From Butyribacter intestini (lineage in GTDB: Bacteria; Bacillota; Clostridia; Lachnospirales; Lachnospiraceae): a DNA stretch of 64,000 bases. A program made the translations under genes and the position numbers. The DNA lies in NCBI GenBank assembly GCA_001414325.1, contig LLKB01000001.1:448437-512436 (forward strand), in the 5' to 3' direction. This document shows, piece after piece, positions 53,612 to 60,252 of the stretch (position 1 is its first letter; every line of letters begins with the position of its first letter). The notes below the pieces were generated by a model. The model was given only the letters and a program-made list of their open reading frames with translations, made no database searches and was not told the DNA's origin.

Positions 53612-54211
53612 ATGAGAAAGCAGAATTTAGAACCGTTAAGAATGAATTTACAGCTGTTTGCTGAAAATCCGATAAAGGATAATGCATCAGATAGCAAAGC
53701 AGAAAATGAACCGGATAATGTTCCTGAAGATGATGATACAGAACCGGAAACAGAGCCGGAGGATGACAAGCCTAATTTGGCAGAAGAAAACGCATCCTTA
53801 AAGGTGCAGCTTGCCAAAATGAAGAAAGCTATGGATAAGGCTACAAGCGATACTGCCAGATATAAAAAGCAGTTGCGCGAAAAACAGTCTGCTGAGGAGA
53901 TAGCTTTACAGGAAAAGGCTGAAAAAGAAGCGGAGCGTGAAGAAGCTTATCAGAAGCTGCTTAAAGAAAATACAGTGACAAAATATGAAAAGAACTTTTT
54001 AGCTCTTGGTTATTCTGAAGAATTAGCAACAAAAGCTGCTAATGCACAGTATGACGGAGATACGGAAGAGTTATTTAAAATTCAGCAGGATTTTCAGTCT
54101 GCATTATTGAAGCAGAAAGAAGCTGAATGGGCAAAGTCAAGACCAAATCCACAGGCAGGAAACGGCGAAGGTGATGATATGGATGCTTTCCTCAAAGGAT
54201 TTGGAGCATAA
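53612..54211 (+). CDS. Phage scaffolding protein
   Basis: Directs capsid assembly inside the procapsid and is then lost. 199 residues: the MNLQLFAENP N-terminal motif common in Bacillota phage scaffolds, a very acidic region (residues 30-65), a long coiled coil (about 65-125, ENASLKVQLAKMKKAMDKAT) and a C-terminal capsid-binding segment (DDMDAFLKGFGA). DUF4355-like. ATGGAGG precedes the ATG. The 110-base gap after portal contains a GCCCT/AGGGC hairpin. Confidence 0.88.
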   Translation: MRKQNLEPLRMNLQLFAENPIKDNASDSKAENEPDNVPEDDDTEPETEPEDDKPNLAEENASLKVQLAKMKKAMDKATSDTARYKKQLREKQSAEEIALQEKAEKEAEREEAYQKLLKENTVTKYEKNFLALGYSEELATKAANAQYDGDTEELFKIQQDFQSALLKQKEAEWAKSRPNPQAGNGEGDDMDAFLKGFGA

Positions 54212-54234
54212 AAAGAAAGAAGAGGTAGAAAATT

Positions 54235-55062
54235 ATGTCAGTAAATTACGCAAGCAAATATGCATCAGCGGTGGATGAAAGATTTAGCACAGGTTCGCTC
54301 ACAAATGGACTTGTAAACAGTGAATATGACTGGATCGGAGTTTCAACAGTTAATGTATATTCTATTCCAACATCAGCGATGAATGACTATTCAATGTCTG
54401 GTACAAGCCGTTATGGAACACCAGAAGAACTTGGCAATGAAGCACAGGAAATGACAGTTGCGCAGGACAGGTCATTTACATTTACGATTGACCGCAAGAA
54501 TTATGATGACACAATGATGACTATGGAAGCAGGTAAGGCATTGAGCCGCCAGTTAAATGAAGTTATCATTCCGGAGATTGATACTTATCGTATTGCAGCA
54601 TTAGTTTCAGGTGCACCTGTAGGAAATGTAAAAACTCTTGCAACAACAAAGGCTAATGCATATGAGGAGTTCTTAGCGGTACAGGAAATTCTTGACGATA
54701 ACGAGGCACCGCAGGTGGGCAGAGTAGTATTATGCACACCGGCATTTCACAATAAGATTAAGCTTGATGAGGCTTTCACAAAGAGGGGCGATATGGCTAC
54801 ACAGATTGCCATTAACGGTGTTGTTGGAGAAATTGATGGTGTTCCATGTATTAAGGCACCAACAAAGAGATTTCCTAAAAATGTAGATTTTATCATTACA
54901 AATGCTATTGTAATGCCATCACCTGTTAAGCTTCAGGAATATAAGATTCATACAGATGCACCGGGTATTTCAGGTTGGCTTGTAGAAGGTCGTGTTCGTT
55001 ATGATGCATTTGTCCTTAAGGAGAAAGCTAAGGCAATCGGTGTTCATAAGAGCGCAGAATAA
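54235..55062 (+). CDS. Major capsid protein
   Basis: 275 residues, lying directly after the scaffold gene with AGAGG before the ATG. The N-terminal arm (VNYASKYASAVDERFSTGSL) and TFTIDRKNYDDTMM are typical of clostridial HK97-fold capsids without a protease domain; the core continues with RVVLCTPAFHNKIKLDEAFT. No cleaved propeptide is apparent. A terminator-like hairpin follows, as often behind highly expressed capsid genes. Confidence 0.9.
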   Translation: MSVNYASKYASAVDERFSTGSLTNGLVNSEYDWIGVSTVNVYSIPTSAMNDYSMSGTSRYGTPEELGNEAQEMTVAQDRSFTFTIDRKNYDDTMMTMEAGKALSRQLNEVIIPEIDTYRIAALVSGAPVGNVKTLATTKANAYEEFLAVQEILDDNEAPQVGRVVLCTPAFHNKIKLDEAFTKRGDMATQIAINGVVGEIDGVPCIKAPTKRFPKNVDFIITNAIVMPSPVKLQEYKIHTDAPGISGWLVEGRVRYDAFVLKEKAKAIGVHKSAE

Positions 55063-55068
55063 GATATA

Positions 55069-55104
55069 CAGCCCTTTAGATGTAATGTTTAAGGGGCTGT
55101 TTTT
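55069..55104 (+). terminator. Hairpin after the capsid gene
   Basis: CAGCCCTTTA and TAAGGGGCTG pair over 10 bp (one G-U), followed by five T; probably a partial terminator. Confidence 0.8.
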
Positions 55105-55115
55105 AGGAGGATATT

Positions 55116-55256
55116 ATGATTGAACTAAAAAATGCAAAGACAAAGCAGACAATTAAAGTAAGTTCAGATGTGCAGGCAAAACCTTTTATTCGTGCCGGGT
55201 ATGAAATTGTAAAGAATGATGCGAAGAAGTCTAGTGCGAGTGAGGATAAGAAATAG
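55116..55256 (+). CDS. Small head-region protein, 46 residues
   Basis: Found by eye. TAGGAGG lies directly before the ATG at 55116; 46 codons end 11 bases before the next gene. The sequence (IELKNAKTKQTIKVSSDVQA, then KPFIRAGYEIVKND, and a polar Lys/Ser tail) resembles short phage proteins coded between capsid and connector genes. Role unknown. Confidence 0.75.
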   Translation: MIELKNAKTKQTIKVSSDVQAKPFIRAGYEIVKNDAKKSSASEDKK

Positions 55257-55267
55257 GAGATATTGAT

Positions 55268-55591
55268 ATGGCAGAGATAACATCAAAACATCGTATATTG
55301 TGTGGATTGGACAGTAACGATACATCAGAAGATGATGTGCTCTCTGTCTATCTGAAAAAAGCACAAAACAAAGTGGTTAAAGCACGATATCCATTTGGTT
55401 GTACAGATATTCAACGGGAAGAAACATTGGATTCATATTCAGAAAATGTAGATGGTTTGCTGGTGCATTATTATAACAAGATTGGTGCAGACAATGAAAC
55501 TGCTCATTCTGATAGCGGCACCAGCAGAACATACATGAAAGATAGTGACTTTCTTGATGATATTGTACCTGTTGCAGATGTTGTGTTATAG
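55268..55591 (+). CDS. Head-tail connector (gp6/gp15-like)
   Basis: 107-residue helical protein of the type that docks below the portal. EDDVLSVYLKKAQNKVVKAR and the conserved Tyr-Pro and DIQREE region fit connector proteins of HK97/SPP1-like phages. AGGAG precedes the ATG. Assigned by pattern and position after the capsid. Confidence 0.72.
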   Translation: MAEITSKHRILCGLDSNDTSEDDVLSVYLKKAQNKVVKARYPFGCTDIQREETLDSYSENVDGLLVHYYNKIGADNETAHSDSGTSRTYMKDSDFLDDIVPVADVVL

Positions 55592-55593
55592 GA

Positions 55594-55701
55594 ATTAAGT
55601 GGAACGCTTGGCGATTCCTTAGAATCTCTCCTTATGTCAAGCAGGGCGGTATCTATGTGGTGGCTGGGAGCGATACCAATTATGAGGAGAGAATGTTATG
55701 A
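55594..55701 (+). other. Protein-like open block without a normal start
   Basis: 35 codons in the frame +2 to the connector gene run to a TGA that overlaps the next ATG (ATGA). The sequence (KWNAWRFLRISPYVKQGGIY, then VVAGSDTNYEERML) looks like real protein, but only ATT or ATA could start it. It may be a small gene with a rare start, a frameshifted tail of the connector, or the remnant of a damaged gene. Confidence 0.35.
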
Positions 55702-56171
55702 GAGATTTAAAAAGAAATCAGCGAAAGATGTATTATTCGCTATATATTGAGCAGGAGAATGATTCGGATTTTGATGTGCTTGATACCGTTGCAAAATATT
55801 CAGCTCCGGTTGAATTTAAAGCAAGTTTGACAGCAGGCAAATCAGATTCCGATGATTCACCATTTGGTAAGGATATTTCATATGATAGGATTATTTCCAC
55901 AGTGAAAAAGGACTTACCGATTACGGAAACATCACTGATTTGGTATGAAACAGAACCTATATTATTGGAAGATGGTTCAGCAAATCCTGATAGTGCAGAT
56001 TACAAGGTTGCAGCGGCACCTTTAGATGGTCTTGATGGAATACGGATTGCAATTAAGAGTATTGCGAAGTCGAATGTTCCAAAGAATGATAAAAAAGATG
56101 ATGTTACAGAAGATAACGGAAATAAAGAAGATAATTCAGACAGTAGTGGTGATGATTTAGAGGATTGGTAA
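55698..56171 (+). CDS. Uncharacterised head-closure-region protein, 157 residues
   Basis: Position suggests a head-closure or connector component. The first 120 residues form a beta-rich domain (LKRNQRKMYYSLYIEQENDS; FKASLTAGKSDSDDSPFGKD), and the last 35 are a highly acidic, low-complexity tail. GAGGAGAG precedes the ATG. The stop overlaps the region before the DUF4406-Tad2 gene. Confidence 0.7.
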   Translation: MRDLKRNQRKMYYSLYIEQENDSDFDVLDTVAKYSAPVEFKASLTAGKSDSDDSPFGKDISYDRIISTVKKDLPITETSLIWYETEPILLEDGSANPDSADYKVAAAPLDGLDGIRIAIKSIAKSNVPKNDKKDDVTEDNGNKEDNSDSSGDDLEDW

Positions 56172-56185
56172 AGGAGAGATTGAAA

Positions 56186-56770
56186 ATGAAGAAGTTATTT
56201 ATTAGTCAGCCTATGAATGGAAAGACGGAAGAGGAAATTCTTGCAGTAAGGAAGAAAGCTATCGAAAGTGCAAAAGTTATGCTTAATGAAGATGTTGAAG
56301 TTATTGAATCATATTTTGAGGACTATAACCCAGACAAAGGGTGTGTACCTTTGAAGTACCTTGCAAAGTCATTGGAATTACTGGCTGATGCAGATGTGGC
56401 ATATTTTGCTAAAGGATGGGAGAGTGCAAGAGGTTGCCGTATTGAAAATCAGTGTGCTATTGAGTATGGCATTGATACGATAGAAGATTATACAAATGGT
56501 TCTTTGGAACAGGGATATAACTTCGGTACTGCTCTTGAAATTTTGAAACATGGTGGTAAGGTTGCCCGTGAGGGTTGGAATGGTAAGAAACAGTATATTC
56601 AGTTGGCAACAGGCATCTCTTATAAGTCAGCAGATGACGAGATTGTAAATTGTGAGCATGATGAAATCGGAAATAAGGCTATTGCTTTTGTCGGGACATC
56701 TGGTGTACAGATTGGATGGCTTGCATCACAGGCTGATATGCTTGCAGAGGATTGGGTTGTTGTAGAATAA
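56186..56770 (+). CDS. DUF4406 (deoxyribosyltransferase-like) fused to a DUF2829/Tad2-like anti-defence domain
   Basis: 194 residues. Residues 1-105 are DUF4406: KLFISQPMNGKTEEEI, then DADVAYFAKGWESARGCRIE with the Glu expected at the active site of nucleoside 2-deoxyribosyltransferase-like folds. Residues 110-194 match DUF2829, the Tad2 family: YNFGTALEILKHGGKVAREG, then WNGKKQYIQLATG and IGWLASQADMLAEDWVVVE. Tad2 proteins sequester the cyclic ADP-ribose-type signal made by Thoeris defence. ATG 56186 has AAAGGAGAG upstream. It sits as cargo among connector genes. The fold calls are by eye; joint function is inferred. Confidence 0.82.
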   Translation: MKKLFISQPMNGKTEEEILAVRKKAIESAKVMLNEDVEVIESYFEDYNPDKGCVPLKYLAKSLELLADADVAYFAKGWESARGCRIENQCAIEYGIDTIEDYTNGSLEQGYNFGTALEILKHGGKVAREGWNGKKQYIQLATGISYKSADDEIVNCEHDEIGNKAIAFVGTSGVQIGWLASQADMLAEDWVVVE

Positions 56771-56772
56771 TG

Positions 56773-56801
56773 TTCCAATGTAGCTACTTTTGTCGTATAA
56801 T
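56773..56801 (+). promoter_or_regulatory. Promoter with GTAGCTAC operator for the orphan 277-residue gene
   Basis: TTCCAA at 56773 and TATAAT at 56796, spacer 17. TGTAGCTAC fills spacer positions 1-9, identical to nine bases in the spacer of the promoter at 48490. This indicates an independently controlled cargo gene. Confidence 0.7.
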
Positions 56802-56827
56802 GGCGATGAAAGGAGCTGATAAAAGTT

Positions 56828-57661
56828 ATGTATGTTTCAGAAATAAAAAGATGCTTTCAAAATAGTATATTAAATTTTTATGTATCAAATGGAATAAAAT
56901 GGAAATTTACTGATACATTAGATTTCCATTTGTTACTGATTGATTATTTTGAAATACTAAGAAAACACATTGTTCCAAGAAAAAGAAATATATATATTTC
57001 TAAAGAGTTGAAACAAAAAATTAATTCACCAGAGTATTCTGCATGGGAAACGAGATTTTATAAAATAAAAGAAAAATTCAAAAATGGAGAAGATATGAAC
57101 TCATTTTTAAGTAAAAAGGCGGATGAGAATGGATTTAAAGACAGACTATTAACATGTTGGAAAATGTATCATCTGCATTTTTTCCCAGAGAAAAAGAGAG
57201 GGGATATGTTACTTTTTGCTATTATTACAGATGATAATGTATATATGGTAGATATACTTCCTCATAGTAAGGAATATGTTTTCTCTACTTTTAATTTGTT
57301 GAATATTGCTCATTCTAATTGGAAAGAAATTTTTGAGCAATATAGGCTTAGAGGAGTGGTTGAAATGTCAGTTATAATCAAAGAAGATAAAGAAATAAAT
57401 GAGTTTCGAAGAGGTGGAATTTGCACAGCAATGCAATTAGGAAATGATATATATTCTTTAGATACGATGTCTTCAGATGGTCATAATGCAATGGATGTAA
57501 TGTATGCAAATCATATATGCAATAAATTACATGAGTATGAGCATAAAGGAATCTTTAAAAACTGTAAAATATATGATTTTTCTTTGACATATATAATGAA
57601 TCCATGTTTTGTTCTAACATATTATGATGCCAAAGGAAAGCTTGATGTTTGGAGTATTTAG
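56828..57661 (+). CDS. Orphan cargo protein of unknown function, 277 residues
   Basis: No family recognised. The product is soluble and very AT-rich in coding, unlike the neighbouring structural genes. Residues 105-160 carry the most motif-like stretch: RLLTCWKMYHLHFFPEKKRG then DMLLFAIITDDNVYMVDILP and HSKEY, a His/Arg-bearing strand pattern like that seen in some RelE-like or host-takeover proteins; this is only an impression. GAAAGGAGC precedes the ATG. It has its own promoter with a putative operator and interrupts the head-tail joining genes, the hallmark of a moron. Confidence 0.8.
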   Translation: MYVSEIKRCFQNSILNFYVSNGIKWKFTDTLDFHLLLIDYFEILRKHIVPRKRNIYISKELKQKINSPEYSAWETRFYKIKEKFKNGEDMNSFLSKKADENGFKDRLLTCWKMYHLHFFPEKKRGDMLLFAIITDDNVYMVDILPHSKEYVFSTFNLLNIAHSNWKEIFEQYRLRGVVEMSVIIKEDKEINEFRRGGICTAMQLGNDIYSLDTMSSDGHNAMDVMYANHICNKLHEYEHKGIFKNCKIYDFSLTYIMNPCFVLTYYDAKGKLDVWSI

Positions 57662-57678
57662 AGAGGTAATTTAGTCTT

Positions 57679-58185
57679 ATGCCAAAACAAATCAATTTCA
57701 CATATGACAGTCCATCAAGCATTGACAATGCCATTAAGGAAATGCGGTCATATCAAGCCAATATTACTTACAAATGCAAACTTCTAGCCGAACGCTTAGC
57801 GAATATCGGTGTGGAGATTGCAAGGGTGAATGTGGCTGATTTTGATGCAATCTACAGCGGGGAGCTATTGTCGAGTATTAAAGCTGAATATGATGGAATA
57901 ATTCCTGATGGAGCCTCATGGATGGTTATTACAGACTGTCCATGGGCTTTTTATGTTGAGTTCGGTACCGGAATTGTCGGTGCGAATAGTCCACACCCTG
58001 ATACAAGCATTGCTAATTGGAAATATGACATCAATCAGCATGGAGATATGGGTTGGTATTACTTCAAAGATGGAGATTGGCATTGGACAAAAGGTATGCC
58101 GAGCAGACCATTTATGTATCAGACAGGCATGGATTTGAGAGCAAGGATAGAAAGTGTTGCGAGGGAGGTGTTTGCAAGTGCTTAG
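57679..58185 (+). CDS. HK97 gp10-like head-tail joining protein
   Basis: 168 residues. The core AFYVEFGTGIVGANSPHP and MPSRPFMYQTGMDLRARIES match the HK97 gp10/minor structural family, which forms the adaptor between head and tail. GAGAGG lies about 13 bases before the ATG. The 3' end overlaps the next gene by 8 bases. Confidence 0.85.
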   Translation: MPKQINFTYDSPSSIDNAIKEMRSYQANITYKCKLLAERLANIGVEIARVNVADFDAIYSGELLSSIKAEYDGIIPDGASWMVITDCPWAFYVEFGTGIVGANSPHPDTSIANWKYDINQHGDMGWYYFKDGDWHWTKGMPSRPFMYQTGMDLRARIESVAREVFASA

Positions 58186-58576
58186 CGTATGGAATGAAGT
58201 TTCAAAGAGATTACAACAGGAACTTAAAACAGATGCAGATGCACCATATCCGCAATTACATCTAACTTCAAAGGATGTTTCAGACAGTCCACCGAAGTTC
58301 CCATGCCTGTTTGTCAATTCGCTTGGAGAACCGACAGAGGGGACAGATTTACAGAATAATCAATGCTATATTACTTCCACAATAGAATTGCAGAGCTATT
58401 CGGCAGAATCGCCGGGCGGCTCACAGACAGAAGCACGAAAGATAATGGATGTAGCTGGTGATGTGATGCTCTCAATGGGGTATCAGCTTATTTATGGACC
58501 GAAACAGGATAACAGAAATTATTTCCGCACGATAGCACGCTTTAGGCGGCTTGTTGGTGGTGGAGATGAATTATAA
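58178..58576 (+). CDS. Tail completion/terminator protein
   Basis: 132 residues from GTG 58178, with GGGAGGTG upstream inside the previous gene; the frame also has a start at 58154, but the coupling start fits better. The fold pattern (LSVWNEVSKRLQQELKTDAD, then FPCLFVNSLGEP, and CYITSTIELQSYS) matches small tail-terminator proteins that cap the tail tube in this genomic position. Assigned by position and pattern. Confidence 0.72.
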   Translation: MLSVWNEVSKRLQQELKTDADAPYPQLHLTSKDVSDSPPKFPCLFVNSLGEPTEGTDLQNNQCYITSTIELQSYSAESPGGSQTEARKIMDVAGDVMLSMGYQLIYGPKQDNRNYFRTIARFRRLVGGGDEL

Positions 58577-58647
58577 ATGAAACAGTAAATATGGAGCTTG
58601 CAGATGCAGGCTCTTATTTTTATGGAAATTTTAGGAGGGAAAAACAA

Positions 58648-59130
58648 ATGGATCTTAGTACAATCGGAGTTAAATTTGGATGGGCAGTAGAAAAAACTGC
58701 CGGGGAAAAGCCTACTGCATTTAAGTGGATTAAAAGATGTAACAAGATTGCTGGCCTTAATATTACTAAAGATAAACTTGATACAACCTGTTTTGAGGAT
58801 AAGATTAAGACATATATTGCAGGTGTGGGAGATACTGGTGGAGATTGGAATATTAATTTCAATGGAACAAAGAAAGGCTCTGCCATAGATACTGTTAAAG
58901 CATGGAATGAGCTGTTAGAAAAATCAGAAGCAGGTGCAGAAGAGGGCAAGGCAACATGGGCTGATATCTTTATTCCGGGATTTGGTTCTTATTTCGTTAA
59001 ATTTGAGCCGGGAGAAATTCCGCTGCCTGATCTTGAGCCAAACAGCAAACTTGATATTCAGATTGCAAATGTTGTAAATGAATATATTGGGCTTAATGAA
59101 GCAATCGAGCCTACGGAGACTGTGGCTTGA
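58648..59130 (+). CDS. Major tail protein
   Basis: 160 residues, main subunit of the tail tube. The pattern DLSTIGVKFGWAVEKTAGEK, WIKRCNKIAGLNITKDKLDT and TYIAGVGDTGGDWNINFNGT fits tube proteins of long non-contractile tails. ATG 58648 has TAGGAGG upstream. The gene ends at TGA 59128, but the same frame continues open for 33 further codons (see next entry). Confidence 0.88.
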   Translation: MDLSTIGVKFGWAVEKTAGEKPTAFKWIKRCNKIAGLNITKDKLDTTCFEDKIKTYIAGVGDTGGDWNINFNGTKKGSAIDTVKAWNELLEKSEAGAEEGKATWADIFIPGFGSYFVKFEPGEIPLPDLEPNSKLDIQIANVVNEYIGLNEAIEPTETVA

Positions 59131-59232
59131 AGAGCTGGTACAGAAGATAAGAGCATACAGAATGTATTACTCGATGATAATTCGGATGAAAAAGACGATG
59201 ACACAGATGTATCTATCAATGGGGGAGAATAA
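59131..59232 (+). other. In-frame acidic extension behind the tail-protein TGA
   Basis: After the TGA the frame reads 33 codons to a TAA at 59230: AGTEDKSIQNVLLDDNSDEK then DDDTDVSINGGE. The tail is acidic and protein-like, as C-terminal extensions of tube proteins can be. It may be reached by readthrough, or the TGA may be a recent nonsense mutation. Confidence 0.5.
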
Positions 59233-59268
59233 TGCTCCCTCTGTATTTGGTAAAGGAGAGATTGATTT

Positions 59269-59811
59269 ATGAATTTTAAAGTTGGAGATAAAGAGTACAC
59301 ATTAGAATATACATTTGAAGCGGCAGAAAATCAGAAGTGTGTAGATGCAATGACGGACATTTTTGGAGGTGCGATGATGACTAAGATTGATGAGTCAAAG
59401 TCGGAAGCACTGCAGATTAGAGATTTTCTTATGACAATGTCGGATCTGCCACGCATGGCAATGGATATGTTCTATGCAGGCTTGTTAGAAAATCATGGTG
59501 AAGATGGTGACGGCGAGATTATGAGCCGTTTAGATGCTAAGAGATTATATAAGGAGTTCTGTAAAGAAAATCCGGATGATGTAATGGCATCATCTTATTA
59601 TGGACTTATTACGGTAATCTCTGAGCAGATGGAGAAAGATGGTTTTTTCAAACGGACCGGTCTTGCGGACATCCTGGAGAGCATGGGCAGAGCGATACAG
59701 GAAACAGGAAAGCCGGTGAAGAAGCCGACAGACAGAAAGAAGAAACAGCCGACAAAGAAACAGAAGGAAGCAGCGGAGAAGAAAGTGGAGAACCATTCTA
59801 CATCAGAGTAA
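59269..59811 (+). CDS. Tail assembly chaperone (G-like product)
   Basis: 180 residues; binds the tape measure protein during tail assembly. The domain NFKVGDKEYTLEYTFEAAEN to about residue 145 is followed by a Lys-rich tail. AAAGGAGAG precedes the ATG. The -1 frame is open throughout its 3' third and continues into the next frame, so a lambda G/GT-type -1 frameshift is expected. Candidate slip sites are TTTTTTC at 59643-59649 (frame T TTT TTC), AGGAAAG at 59706, and the AAG-rich stretch 59737-59760. Confidence 0.85.
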   Translation: MNFKVGDKEYTLEYTFEAAENQKCVDAMTDIFGGAMMTKIDESKSEALQIRDFLMTMSDLPRMAMDMFYAGLLENHGEDGDGEIMSRLDAKRLYKEFCKENPDDVMASSYYGLITVISEQMEKDGFFKRTGLADILESMGRAIQETGKPVKKPTDRKKKQPTKKQKEAAEKKVENHSTSE

Positions 59812-59846
59812 GAACGGAATTTCTTCCAAATGCTTTACTTTACGGA

Positions 59847-60209
59847 GTGCAATATGAGTTATTTTGGCATTTAAATCCAACAAAACTCCAACCATTCAAA
59901 GAAGCATATCAAAAGCGGCTTGAAGTTGAGGAATATGCAAGATGGCGAAGCGGACTGTATGTTATGCAGGCAGTTGGAGCTTGTTTTGGTGGTGAATATC
60001 CTCAGCAGCCTATTGGATTTGAAAAGCAGAATGGCAGTTATGCAGATGACACGGAAGATGATGAAGAAAATTACACAGAAGAAGAAATTCAGCGTGCAAG
60101 GGAGCGTTTTATTGCAGGTCTTGTAATACAGGAAAGCAGAAATAAACGCGAAAAAGCACGCGAACAAAGAATGAGATTGAGAGAACAGCAGGAGGGTGAG
60201 TCTGAATAA
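59847..60209 (+). CDS. Tail assembly chaperone extension (T-like, -1 frame)
   Basis: 120 codons from a GTG, but coding clearly begins upstream: from about 59796 the -1 frame reads FYIRVRTEFLPNALLYGVQY without a start codon or ribosome site. This is the T domain joined to the preceding gene by ribosomal frameshifting, giving a GT-like fusion that recruits the tube protein to the tape measure. The C-terminus is a charged helix (ENYTEEEIQRARERFIAGLV). Tape measure follows, as expected. Confidence 0.8.
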   Translation: MQYELFWHLNPTKLQPFKEAYQKRLEVEEYARWRSGLYVMQAVGACFGGEYPQQPIGFEKQNGSYADDTEDDEENYTEEEIQRARERFIAGLVIQESRNKREKAREQRMRLREQQEGESE

Positions 60210-60252
60210 GGTCACTCTCTTTTTTTGATTATGGAGAAAAGAGGTGCTTGTA

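Noticed and set aside
59078-59272. 64-codon frame after the tail protein
   Set aside because: It is out of frame with the tail gene and its acidic in-frame extension; composition (Met/Arg-rich) is that of a shadow frame.
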